A DNA stretch of 64,000 nucleotides from Zhengitettix transpicula (GCA_037074705.1 CM073591.1:63847397-63911396), one strand, 5' to 3'. Positions 1-12,800 are shown, counted from the stretch's first letter. Notes: generated by a model not told the origin, from the sequence alone. Numbers and translations are program-made.

Positions 1-88
1 CCTTTAGAAATGACTGTTACAACAATATAAAAATATTTTTCTAAGATACCAAACTGTTGATTTTATATTGTAAGAAAAGTGTGATAAA

Positions 89-94
89 TTTATT
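89..94 (-). terminator. Candidate polyadenylation signal AATAAA
   Basis: AATAAA on the minus strand, about 325 nt after the stop codon of the MAPKBP1/WDR62 gene. It is the best-placed signal, but hexamers like this are common in AT-rich DNA. Confidence 0.45.
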
Positions 95-417
95 TGTAGT
101 TTTTAATCCCCAGATCCAAGAACTATTAATTTTTCAGAGCAGTTGAATATATTTAATATATAACAAATCTTGCAAATGAATACGTGTCTGTTTACTTTTT
201 GAAATTCCAACCAATAATATAGGGTATAAGAGAACAACTTAATACAACCATGAATATTAATATACAAGCAACAGACCATACACAAAAAATTTCATTAATC
301 ACTCATAATGGGTACTGCTGTAACAAAACATTCTATCTTATTATAACTGAATGCAAACATGCCCATTAACATGGTGATCATGCTAAGAAGAAAAGTTATC
401 AGCATTGTAAAGCAGAT
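95..417 (-). other. Probable 3' UTR
   Basis: AT-rich sequence between the TAG and the first well-placed AATAAA. No open frame of note. The true 3' end cannot be fixed without transcripts. Confidence 0.5.
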
Positions 418-3396
418 CTACACAAAGCTAGAATCATGCCGGTGAGTTTGCTGGGTGTGGGGGTTTTGGGTACCTGCACTGTATTTAGAAGGGAGAAGTT
501 GCAGACGTTTTGTCATGTGACGCTGAACAGGAGCTCTTGAAGCTGGTGGCCACATTCTCTTAGGTGAATTGGCAGCTGAAGAAGAGGTAGCAGGAGTGGA
601 TGATCCTGATCCTCCACCAGTAACTGGGAAGCTGTCTTCCTCCAGGTCTGCTACACATTCATCTGACATTTCTAAGTCTTCAGCTGCATTTTCAAAGCTT
701 TTACACAGCATTTTCACACCAATAGAGGATATATTAAATCTGTTCATATTTTGACAGTTATTGTGACTCTGAAACAAGTTATCTATTTTCTTATTTTGTT
801 CCTGTTGATTGTTAATACCATCTGATTTGATTACGCTTTCACGTAATTCCCCTGATAACCGTTTTATTAAATTTACTGTGTCATTAAGATTTTTTATGGT
901 GTTATCATCATTACTTTCTTTCCCATTCTCTATGTAGTCTGATTTGACGCCAACTGTTTCATGAGACTTTGTTTCATAATTGTGATTACTACTTATTACA
1001 TGTGAATTTGTTTTCCAATTTATATGTTCATAATTTTGTTCATTTACTTTTGATGTCACCTTTTGTCTGGGTTTCAGAGGAGGCTTATGGATGACTTTGC
1101 CAACTGGCTTGGGAGCCGTCGGAGGACGATATGAAGACTTACATTTTATTTCTTCTGATACAGAATAACCCGGAGATTCTTTACAGCTACTTTCAGACAC
1201 ATTTCTAATTTTGTTAGCATTAGGTGTTGAAGGCTCCAAATTATTGCATTCTGTAACTACAGAATTATCAGAGCCATTAGTAGATTTGAATTGTGTTTGA
1301 AAGTGAAGTGATGTTGGTGTTACAGGTCTACTTCGGGGATAAGAGTTTTTTCTGAATAGTGTTAATGGTTTCACAGCTTCTGAAAATTGTGATATCAAAT
1401 TATCATCTTTTCTTGAACAATATTTTGAGGGTGTTTGTGGTCTGCTGGTAGGAGCTATTGGAGGTTTCCCTGTAGAATTATTTTTAAAATTTATATCTAC
1501 AGCAAGTGGCTTAGAACTTGTGTCTTGAAGACTCCTTGTACGAAATATTGATTGATGATTAGTATTTGAACTGGTTACTGAAGGTTCACATATGCCATCA
1601 CAAGTTTCATTTGTAAGACTTTTATATTTGTGTTCATGGTCATTTATTACCATATCAAATCCTTTATTAACAAATCCACATTCTGCTTTTTGGCAATCAC
1701 TGTCATCAGTCAAGATGCTCTCTGTGCTTCGGCAAGAATTCCTATGAAAGAAGCTATGATCAAGTGCACCCTCAACACTTTGACATGAATCACGACGCAT
1801 CCTCTGTTGGTAGCCATCATCAGTTAAGATACTTTCTTGGCTTGCCCGCCTCAATGACAAAAAAAAACTGGCACTGCTATGCCTTTCTTGTTCCTGGTTA
1901 CACAAATCAAGAATATCACCACTATCATTCCGACTTGACAATTGTCCACTCAAATCTGAAAGAATGCTTTCTTGACTACAATAAGCACCACTTGATCTGC
2001 CTGCTATGGCACCTAGCGAACGCCTATCAAATTCAGACACAGATGGCTGAGAGAATATCTGATAATCACTTACACAACGTCGTGGTGTCCTGCTGCTGAA
2101 CTCGCTAGGCTCTTCTAATGAATCAGAACTAAAATTTCCTTCACCTTCATCATTCTCATCACAACTATCTAGAAGGTTTTCGGAACTAGAAGCATCCATT
2201 CTGCCAATAGTTGCTGGTAAAGACTCAGAAGACTTTGTAACACTGCTATTTTTTTCCTTCTTCAGTTTTTGTTCTTTATCAGACAGGGTGTTCAGGTCTA
2301 TAAAATAACTACAAGATCGACGTGTTTGTAAAAATCTATTTGGTTTCATTGTTGATTCTGTGTCAGTTAAATTTTGAAACAAGCTTGTTGGAGAATGAAG
2401 ATCTTCATATACAGGTGATTCAGGCAGAGAATAATTTATAACAGAGGTTTTGTTATTTCCTTTGCCTTGACGTATTTTGTAACTACCAAGATTAGGACCA
2501 ATATTCAAAAACACAGGACGCTTGCTTGGTGAATGGGCAATTGTTAATTTACTTTCTGTTGATATTTCTGGAGTGGTTTTCTTAACATTAGAATTTTTTA
2601 AGTTAGGGAAATCAGAAACTAATTTATTGTTAACATCAGAATAAGAATATGAGATTTTGTTGTTGCTAGCAGAAACATCAACAATGTTCACATTGTTATC
2701 ACAAACTTTATCATGAGCTAAATTAACACCAGAAACAATTACCTTCGAATCAGAATTATAATTGCTAATTTTAGGTGAAACTGGCTCATGCTCCAATGAA
2801 TCAGGTTTCATTGACAATGAAAGGGATCTACCTGACTTTTTGATTATGGGAAGTGTGTGATAATTAGAAGAAACAGTAGGCATATTACATTTAATTTCTT
2901 TTAACATATCAGAATGATTTGAATGAGGGTTAGACTGAAATCCTGGCTGTTTGAAAGTCTCTTCTGGAAATGGAGCACATAATGGATAAGAATGTTGCCG
3001 GCCAAGTTCTGTTTTTGTTGGAAGCGATGTTTCAAGTATATCTTTCCCTCCTGTAATATATTTACAAATTGGACTATTAAAAATAAAAGGACTCTGTGAG
3101 GATGTATATGTGGGGATGATGTTTTGTTGAGTAAAGAACTTTGCAAGTACACTATGAGCAGGGGTGTCTTTGGGTCCTGTTAGTTGTTTAGTATATTTAT
3201 AAGAATGAACAGAAAGGGGATTAGTAAGTTCAGACTGTAATGTTATGCTCATCCTCTGGCGAATGACTGTAGCATAATGTTTACCTCCAGTAGAAGTATA
3301 ACGATGTGCCAAGCTTGGTGGATGTTGACCCTTCTCTGGAAGATGACTGAGATCTGTTGTGCTCTGACTTGTTTTTAAATTTGTTCGATGACCAAC
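418..3396 (-). CDS. MAPKBP1/WDR62: Exon 22 (residues 1115-2106), disordered tail and stop
   Basis: A single 2979-nt terminal exon encoding 47% of the protein and ending TAG at 418-420. It is Ser/Asn/Thr-rich and probably disordered. Visible short motifs: KRPVFLNI at 1406-1413 (JNK-docking like), S[QT]ESIL[TS]D at 1588, 1633 and 1671, basophilic R-R-x-S sites nearby, a proline-rich stretch with KPPLKPR at 1885-1891 (fits PxxxPR), the basic-hydrophobic run KRLQLL at 2077, and C-terminal SSFV. The acceptor is CATTTTAG in phase 0. Small ORFs on the other frames of this exon are shadows. Confidence 0.95.
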   Translation of the reverse strand, partial: VGHRTNLKTSQSTTDLSHLPEKGQHPPSLAHRYTSTGGKHYATVIRQRMSITLQSELTNPLSVHSYKYTKQLTGPKDTPAHSVLAKFFTQQNIIPTYTSSQSPFIFNSPICKYITGGKDILETSLPTKTELGRQHSYPLCAPFPEETFKQPGFQSNPHSNHSDMLKEIKCNMPTVSSNYHTLPIIKKSGRSLSLSMKPDSLEHEPVSPKISNYNSDSKVIVSGVNLAHDKVCDNNVNIVDVSASNNKISYSYSDVNNKLVSDFPNLKNSNVKKTTPEISTESKLTIAHSPSKRPVFLNIGPNLGSYKIRQGKGNNKTSVINYSLPESPVYEDLHSPTSLFQNLTDTESTMKPNRFLQTRRSCSYFIDLNTLSDKEQKLKKEKNSSVTKSSESLPATIGRMDASSSENLLDSCDENDEGEGNFSSDSLEEPSEFSSRTPRRCVSDYQIFSQPSVSEFDRRSLGAIAGRSSGAYCSQESILSDLSGQLSSRNDSGDILDLCNQEQERHSSASFFLSLRRASQESILTDDGYQQRMRRDSCQSVEGALDHSFFHRNSCRSTESILTDDSDCQKAECGFVNKGFDMVINDHEHKYKSLTNETCDGICEPSVTSSNTNHQSIFRTRSLQDTSSKPLAVDINFKNNSTGKPPIAPTSRPQTPSKYCSRKDDNLISQFSEAVKPLTLFRKNSYPRSRPVTPTSLHFQTQFKSTNGSDNSVVTECNNLEPSTPNANKIRNVSESSCKESPGYSVSEEIKCKSSYRPPTAPKPVGKVIHKPPLKPRQKVTSKVNEQNYEHINWKTNSHVISSNHNYETKSHETVGVKSDYIENGKESNDDNTIKNLNDTVNLIKRLSGELRESVIKSDGINNQQEQNKKIDNLFQSHNNCQNMNRFNISSIGVKMLCKSFENAAEDLEMSDECVADLEEDSFPVTGGGSGSSTPATSSSAANSPKRMWPPASRAPVQRHMTKRLQLLPSKYSAGTQNPHTQQTHRHDSSFV

Positions 3397-6300
3397 CTAA
3401 AATGTTTATGAATAAAATAGATTAAAAATGTACAACACTTTGTACTTTAATAATTACAATTTGCAAAATTCGAATAAAAATTTCAATAAAATAGACATGA
3501 AATTTTTGTTCTAGTAATTCAGAGAAATATCAAGGTGATCTATTTCAGAAGAAGCATGTTAATTTTAAAATCAAATTCCATAATAACAAATTGGCAAATT
3601 CACATAACAAAGTGAGAATTATACTGACATTTCAGCAGTTGAACAGAGAGAGAACATCTCTAATACATGAACAGAAAATTGATAGAGTGTCTGCCAAATC
3701 TGACATGAGTCCAAGGTATTTAATAACAATTCACAGATTAAAACAGTTTTCAATCAATTTAATTTCCATAATGGAACTTAAAATGGAATATGAAAAAACA
3801 TTTCAATCATCTTCAACTTCTAAAATAGGAATCATAAAAAAATGTAAGAAATTAAAAAACAAATACAAAAAATTCTTCACCATTATTTTTAATTATACTG
3901 TCCACTAAAATCAAATCAAGTTTACCTTCCTTTAAGTATACTAAAAATAGCATAGTTAAAATTTTAATACAACAGTTCTTTGGCGAGTCACTGCTCAGAT
4001 GAAAATATATTTAGTATGTTATTAAACCAATTCAATTCCAAGGTTATAATAAAGTTCTGTTATAGAAGAATAATACAGTACAATTTAAAATTAACCACTG
4101 ATGTCATTTATGAGTTATTATAAATGTTATGATGGCCAGCTGTGGTGTAGTGTTCAGCATCACAGAGAATCCGGGATGCCCGACATAGATGTTTGTGCTT
4201 GTCCTGGTACAAAAACTAGGGTTAAGACTAACACTCCTAAATCCAGAATGTGTCATGTAAGATGACTGGCTGCATTCAAAGTAGGCCAAGGCTATCAGTG
4301 GGCTGTCAAGCCATCAAATAATAATAAATGTTATAAAAAGTAATTCTTAATCTACAACTGCAGATTGAAAATTCTGTATTAAGGTCTGTTCTATTTCTAA
4401 TTCTGTGTTATCAAGACAGAGTTACTGCTATTTTTCTACAATTTCTCAATCAATGAGTCAACTCTTGGTTGATTTAGAATATGAGGAGTTAGGAACAATA
4501 AGGAACTTTTAACAGTTGTTAAGTGGAGACATCACCACTGATACCAGGAAGTTGTGAATCTCACAAAATAAATCTAAATGATAACAAGTCCACTGTACCA
4601 TTCAACCAAACCCCATTGTTGTCTAATGTGTACTTGAATTCAGTAAAAGTCAACATGCTATTGATCTATGTGTTGCTATTCTACAATCATGAGTCCATTG
4701 TTACCGAAGACACAGCACATTCAAGGTAGTCTACAAGTTTCACATATATTTATAGTATTTCAACAAACAAATAGGTGTTTAAATACAAATGTTACATATG
4801 AAAACATTGAACTCACTAGCTTCTCACAAATATTTTATAATTTCCTACAATTTTAATATAAAGGTATAAAATCAAATGAATAATGTGTGAGTAAAGCTCA
4901 TAGTCTTAAATCCAGGTCTGCTAGAAACATTAACAAATGAATAAAATCACTAAGGCCATCCCTTATAATATTGTGTTTACACTGTCCAGCATCTTCTGTG
5001 TAGACGAAATATAAGCATTCTGTTTATTATGCAGACACAAAAGGTATGCTGTCTAGCTGTATAGCAGTTAACTCATTTAAATATATCTAAGTATATATAG
5101 TCTGCAGTTTTTCCGCCTATGCCTTTTTCATTCTCCAAAATATTATCAGTATTTTAATGATTCAATCATTGGAATGTCCTATTTTATTTATGCTTTTTAT
5201 AATTTTTATTTTACTTTGTACTTCAAAAACAACAGACTGAATAATGACCTCAGCATACCTACAGTCAAAGACAATTCTAAAAAAAAATTGAGTCCCTCAT
5301 TAAGAACTCGACAGTGCATAATAATCCAACCATAGCTGAAATTACAACCTCAATTCCTCCAGAATCTTAACAATGATGACTTAAAATAAAACCTCCTCTA
5401 CTAATTACTGTTTAAATTTTATAACTATTGAAACTTAGACCTTAATTAAAAGAAGTCAATGTAATTAAATAAGTGATAATTGTTATGGACAACCGAATGG
5501 CTGCAACATGTTACCATGTTAATTTAAATATAATACTTAATCATTATTATCACAACTAAAAAAATTGTCTAGATAAGTTAATTGTACAATAAAAAAACAT
5601 TTTAACAAATTTAAGTGAAGTAATGTAATGTTGAATTACTGTGATTCAATTACCCGTTATGAAACTCATTTATAGGATAAAGATTTTAGAGTTCAATCAG
5701 TTAATTTAAATGAAAATGAAAATAGAAGTAGGGTAGAATTTCAATTAGATGTGTTAATTATACTGTAATTTCTTTTGTGTCAAGTTGCTTTTGTTAAATG
5801 TTGATCTTAAGATCCATAACAGGAATGCACATTGTATAATAAAAATAAAATATGAAGTACTTATTTATTACTTATACAATTTCAACATAGAATGCCAAAA
5901 TGAAATAAATTATTTTTAGCAGATTTAGAAGAGTTAATTGATAAAATCTGTTGTAACAAATTTAAATTATCACTTACACTTTGCAACTTTCGTCTCGTCT
6001 CTTCTATTCTTCTTTGTAACTCTTCCCTTTTACGTGATGTCTCAGAATTAGTTCTTGTTTGTTTAGCCGCATTGATAACGGCTACATTTCTCACTACTGA
6101 AGGCCCACTCTGATTCGCTCTGACAAGAAATTGTGATGATATGCTCGTCCCACCTGAGGGTTAAAATCCACAAATGTAATATTTCACATTTAGATAGGAA
6201 AGAGAGACCGGTTGCAACAATAAAAAATACACACATACACAAACTCACACACCCACATACATGCATACAAAACAAACTCAATAGAATGGAAGGTAAAAAG

Positions 6301-6804
6301 TAAAGTAAAGGATGAGAATAGGGAATGGATTGTACAATCATTATAACAGTAATCATAATAAAAATTTTCATATTATTATGGTGAAACAAGAATTCAACAC
6401 AATATCATAACTGCTATGACAACCACTATAACAATATTACAGGATGTTGAGTCCAGGGCTTTGTTTAGTTTGTAAGATATGTTGGAAGGAGAGTTCCTAA
6501 ATATGTAGTTCTGCATCTGATGAGGCTTTAAGGGTCAGTGTGTAGCATTGGTCAAAACTGTTGAAGTTGTGACTTTGGGCATGAGCAGGTATTGGAAATT
6601 TGGTTTTGGATAGTTTGACAGTGCTGCAGTGGTTAGCAATGAGTTCCACAAGGGGTCGTTTAGTTTGGCCGATAAAGAAAGCAAGACAGAGTTTGCAATT
6701 AATTTGATAGATGCTGTGGGAGGAGAGGCAGGTAATGTTTTTTTAATTTTTGGGTTAACAATACTATTGACAGGAGGTTTAGGAGTTTTAGATATGGTTG
6801 GTGC

Positions 6805-6838
<34 letters not shown>

Positions 6839-9800
6839 ATATATATATATAATTGCAATATTGGTATAGAAAGGAAAGATAGATAGCTTGTGGCTCACCT
6901 GAAAGCGAAGTGCGGTGTCACCATAAGGTACTGAAGGTTGTTCTTCAAATTTTCGGAGGCTCTCAGCCGGCAGTCCACAGCCGGCCGGTGTACAGAATGA
7001 TGTAACATTCCTTTCTGAAGAAGGAGGCTGACAGCCTCCAAAAATTTGAACAACAACCTTCAGTTCCTTATGGCAACACCGCACTTCATTTTCAGGTAAG
7101 CCACAACATATCTCCCTTTCCTTTCCATACCAATATTGCAATTATTTTTGACAATGTCATATTCTTACTATATATCTCTCTCTCTCCCCCTCTCAATCTC
7201 CCTCCCTCTCTCCATCGCTCTCCCCCCTCTCTCCATCTCTCCCCCTCTCTCTCTCCATCTCTCCCCCCTCTCTCTCCATCTCTCCCCCCTCTCTCTCCAT
7301 CTCCCTCTCTCTCCATCTCCCCCCTCTCTCTCCATCACCCCCTCTCTCCATCTCTCCACCCCCTCTCTCCCCCCTTCCTCTCTCTCTCAATCTCCCCCCT
7401 CTCTCCATCTCCCCCTCTCTCTCCATCTCCCCCATCTCCCTCTCTCTCTCACACATACACACGCGCGTGCACGCAGGCACGCGCGTGCACGCAGGCACGC
7501 ACGCACATGCGCACGCACACACAACAACACACAACACACACACAACACACACACAACACACACACAACAACACACATCTACTGCAGTTGTTGTACAACTG
7601 CTGTGTTTTGGAATGTGACTTGTTACTAAAATATTTTAACTTATAACTGTCAATTTTCAGAATATTGATTAGCAGCAATCAAATTTTACAGATGAATATG
7701 ACTATGTAGTAGAAAACTCCTGTTCTGTTTTAATAAAGAATTTTACAACTTATAATAGGTTTTTACTATATATATATATATATATTTAGGTCCTTAATTT
7801 CATACTAAAGCTTGAATGCAGAATTATTATTATTATTATTGAAGGAGTGTGATACACAAGTTGTCATTAGGTTTTATAAAGAATAAATTAATTTTTTATA
7901 TAAATTATGTATATAGAATATATAAATTATATGCATAAGAGATTAGGTGGTGCATGACAAGAAAAAGGTTGGGAAACACTGCTCTAGGATCTTTTGTTTT
8001 TAGTTTTCTTAGCACCTGTTTCCAAAAACATTGTGTGGTATTTATATTTATATATATCATCAATTTGGCTATTTTTCTTATTATGAAATATTATCAATAA
8101 TAATACATAAATAATTTGTTTTACTTTCTAACCATGAAATTGGTCCCAGAGTTATACTGAATTAAAATTTTAGGTGTTATCAACCTTCTTCACATATTAG
8201 AATGTACCGTCTACCAAATAAAGGAGAATGTAATCTTATAAATTTTGAATTCTATATTCCATGTGAAGTGGAGGCCAAATTCTCAATCAAGTAAGTAACA
8301 CCAATCCCTCCCTATCTGTCCTATGCATACACTGTTTAGCCTGCAATATTAATGAGGAATTTTACCAGCATCCTTGTTGACACGTTCAGATCCTGGTTCC
8401 ATGCCACTTAATGATTCAAAGGTGCTTTTTAAAAATTTCTCTCTCTGGCCAACTCTGTCAAGGCTTTCAGTACTGAAATATAATTAAATTATATATTTGC
8501 TGTAGTCTATATGATTTATCAAGAAATTGAAACAATTTAAAAATATAAATTAAAAGTATTATACATATAACTATTATATAAATAACACATTTGGATAGGA
8601 AGGAGAGACAGCATAGCTGACTTACCTCAAATCAACCGTTAGTCCAGTGCAGAATTAAGAATAAAATTTTTGAGGGCCTGAGTCACTTTCATCAGAATAG
8701 TAGATCTGAACTGCATAACTGGGCACATCCCGACTGACTTACCGTAACTCGAAAGTTGCCAGGCTGAGAAACAATAGCATGTCTCACTTTCAAAGGCCTA
8801 AGCCCCCTTCCTCAGGACACTAGAACTGAAAGTCATACTAGCTGGCCACATAATTGTAATGCCCTGAGGAAGGGGGTTACACTGTCAAAAATTTTACATA
8901 TTGCTATCCAACTAGACAATGCCAGCTATCGATTTAAAGTAATTCCCATATGGGGATGTCGTACATCAATTTTATTATAATCTGTCCTTATATCTTTATT
9001 CATAACCTCTAAACACTTCTTTGAAAATCATTAGCCTCTCCCAAATCCATTTTCTTATTAAGCTTTGTTTATTACTATTTAATTATATATTTATTTTAGA
9101 TGGCAATTTCTTTTTATTTCTCAAAAACATGAACTGTCTTTTATATTTTATGACCTTTTTTAATAATAGAATAATTAACAGTAAAAATTCCTAAGTCTAA
9201 TTATTAACATGCACATAAATATCTATCTACTACACTGTCAAGTTTCATACAAAATAATCCACACTTATTCAGAGAAATCGGAGGCTCCACAGCCAGTCAG
9301 ACTGAACACGTCTTTCCAGTCTCAAATCAGCCACTGAACTGAACTTTCAGTTATAATTGTTCATCCCCTCTCTAACTCCCAAGGTTAGTTGGCTATGCAA
9401 ATGTGACTTCTCCAAAATTGAATTTTCCACATGAACACTTATGTCCTACTCCGACATGTGTGCCCACATATTTACGTAACAACATTCAAACTACAAAATT
9501 ATGTCTAGGAACTCAGAGATCTCAATTTTCTCACACTATATGCTAGCCATTCAAACATCCTTCAAATCACATGACCTTAGTTTTTTAAACCAATTTTATA
9601 ATTACATACATTTGAAATAATTGAACAATCAACATTGGTGCATATACACATAGATATATTATGTGTATTGGAGGCTGTGGACTGTCCACAGCTGTCCGGA
9701 GTCCAAATGTAATTATCTATCATGAAAAAGGGGGCTGAGAGCCTCAGAAAATTTGAAGAACGTCCTTTTGTCCCGAGATCCAATTTCAGGTAAGCCACCA

Positions 9801-12800
9801 ACTATCTCTTTTCTTTCCATAACAATGGTCTAAATTATTTTGGTAATGTCACATCTTTACTTGTATGTACATATGTGTGTGTATAATCATTGGTATGGAA
9901 AGGAAAGAGAGATAGTTTGTGACTCCGCAGCCAGCAGGTGCATGTAATGTTGTAATACTTCTTCCTGAAGGAGGAGGCTGTGAGCCTCTGAAAATTTGAA
10001 GAGCATCCTTCGGTCCCATGTGGCTACATTGTGCTTCTATTTCAGGTAAGCCACAAAATATGTCTCTTTCATTTCCATACCAATTATGTCAATTATTTTG
10101 GCAATGTCATATCCTTACTCGTGTGTGTGAGAGAGAGCCTTAATTTGGTGGCAAAAGTCACATAGGATCTTGGATAGTGAGTAAAGATAGAAATAAATAG
10201 GGCAAAGGTGGGGATACACTTTTTAAAAAAACATATGCTTGGATGTAGAATTATGCACAAAGAAAAGCATATGTTCTATATGTAGAAAGGAAGAAGAAGG
10301 AAAGACTGAAAATAACATGGCAGGGTTGGGAATTGACCCTGGGTCATCTCAGTACACAAAGGCTACCGTGCCAACTACAAAACCTAGGGAATACAGTCAG
10401 TCATATTAGGTGTAAAGGTGGAATGGACAGAGTAGAGGGACTGAAGAATTAGGAGTCCCTGTAGGGAATAATTACAATGCTCAGAACTTTAATTTGGCGA
10501 CGAAGTCACACTGGATCTTTGATAGTGAGGAAAGATAGAAATAAATGAGATTCACACCTTTCTCCCATTTATTTCTATCTTTCCTCACTATCCAATGTGA
10601 CTTTGTTAACAAATTAAGGTTCTTAACATTGTATTTATTCCCCAATTATTCACCTATTAAGACTGACTGTATTCACTAGGTTCAGTATTTGTCACAGCAG
10701 TTTAATTGCTAAAGCTTTTTGGTACTGAGTAGATGCTCCAGGTTCAATTCCCGATCCTGCCTGAGTATTTTCAGGCCTTCCTTCTTCTGCTGCTTTCCAT
10801 CTCTATGCATTAACTTACGCTTTCCGTTGTGTGTAATTCTATGCCCGAGCATAAGCATATTCTGACATTTCTCCTATATATTTCTTCATGTATGAACATG
10901 AATGTCAAAATAATTACAACAATTTGTATGGAAGGTAAAGAGAGAAAGGCGGTGGCTTATCTAAAATTGAAGATCACTCATACAGAAAGATGTCCTTCAA
11001 ATTTTTGGAGGCACTAATCGCCTTCCTCAGGAGAAGGGAGATTCATTCCATGTGCCAGGTATTGTCTTGTCAGAATGCAGTTCAGACCTCCTTCCTGATG
11101 AAGAGGGCTCAGACCCTTGAAACTCAGCCCGGCTCGGCCAAGTGTTGATTTCAGGATAAGTCAACTTCACTGTGTCTCTTTCCTATCTAAATGAGTTATA
11201 TATATGTTGTTGGGTTTTCCTTGTCTTAGAGGAATTTGAAGGTCTGTAAAGTCATCTATCTGGAATAGTCTAAATTTAGGAGGCTCATTTCTTTGAGGTG
11301 TGATTGCATATGTAGGTTCTGATTGCTAATATTTTTCCCTGAAGACAATATTTGTTACTATTCAAAATGTTAGACTCTTTCTTTTTTCTAAACAGTGGAA
11401 AACCCAACAAACAATTTACTTATAAATAAATAAAATATTTTATCTTTCATAGATATGTGAAACTTAGTAAATTAAACATATTTAGTAATTCTTTGTAAAT
11501 AAATTTAATCAATTAATTCAAACAATCGTACCTTAGAGACAACAAGGACATAATGTTCCGATCAACAGTATCGCCACTTGGTGTAGAAACATCTTCCTCA
11601 TCATCATCACTATCCTGGCTACCAGAAACAGAAGCAGATACTGATATGAGTGGAAGATCAACAAGTCTCTCTGGTCTTTGATTTTTCTTGTGCTTTCGTT
11701 GTGAACGCCTTAATTCCTCCACATCCATGGCATTAACAGTATAATCACTGTAATATAGATGAAACCAATATTACATACATTAGGAAGGAAAATAATTAGT
11801 GATTTTTCTTTCAAGGAGATTAAAGAATGTGGCACAGTAGTGGTGTCGTCCTTGCAATTAATGCATTATATTTGTATAACAATGAAATAATGTGTTACGA
11901 ACACTTCATTTATGCTTTATACTTTAATCCAATGTAGTCAGATGCTAATCTCCTAGAGAAATGTTCAGACTATCTCCAAATACAGCCAAAGCTTTCATAT
12001 TTATGTTACTCACTATCTTCTCATTCTTTATCCTTATCATTTTCAAAAGTACAGCTGTTATATCATGATAATAATAATAATCTCTGTTCCTACTTCTGAG
12101 GCCAGCCTCATTCACTAATACACATATACAAATTAGAGATTTTGGGGAGATTTTGGGAAGATTTTGGAAGGCAGGAAGCCTCCTCTAATATACATACACA
12201 CATTAAAGATTTTGGAATTGTGATGGGATTGTATTTCTCATTTATAATTTGGAGTATAAAATTTTATATAATTTGATTTAACACCAGCTGATACAGTGTG
12301 TGCACAAAGGGAAAATAATTAGCTTGCGTAAACAATGCTATAGACCAGGAATTGGGAGGGACCGTTTTTTTGTCTTGAAAACACAGTGGGTGGTCACTGG
12401 GCAGTGGGACTCAATAGTCAGCCCAGATGATGTTCAGGAGGCAGGGACAGTTGCTTAAGGGACAGCAAGAATGCTGGTTCATAAAAATGAACAGGACAGA
12501 CCAAGATCCAAGTTGGGGAAACAGAAACAAAATACATTGCTATGCTCATCCTGATAGATTTGGCATAAGGACAACAAGGAAGCTGGAAGCTACAACGGAC
12601 TGGACAATTGAGGTTTTTCCGTAGGGCCGAAAGAAGAAGGGACACTTCTCGCCTTTTCTGGATGATGCCTGCTGGATATGTAAGCAAATCCCACAGTTAT
12701 CTTTAATTACTTTTCTTTAAAAATACATAAATTGTCATTGTATTATAGTTTGTTCACATTCCACCCTGAGATTTTCTAATTGAACTGTTCGCATTCTGTA

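Larger units (their letters stand above)
6154..8365. other. Intron 20
   Basis: Contains foldback family A copy 1, the CT and CA tracts, a (TA)n stretch near 7769-7786, an (ATT)n run near 7822-7841 and a Penelope-type terminus near 7982-8100. No gene. Confidence 0.8.
8473..11531. other. Intron 19
   Basis: A dense repeat intron: diverged foldback units (8588-8930, 10921-11202), two family A copies (9665-9865, 9886-10125), and an inverted pair of tRNA-derived SINE-like units (10130-10885). No gene. Confidence 0.8.

Noticed and set aside
569..2099. Plus-strand frames of 61 and 111 aa inside exon 22
   Set aside because: Antisense shadows of the long coding exon.
7092..7678. Several 60-160 aa open frames rich in Ser/Leu/Pro, Arg/Glu/Gly or Cys/Val
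   Set aside because: They are translations of the CT and CA simple repeats in different frames and strands.
12427..12624. 65-aa plus-strand frame in intron 18
   Set aside because: No domain, signal peptide or conservation evidence; the surrounding block looks like an old repeat.
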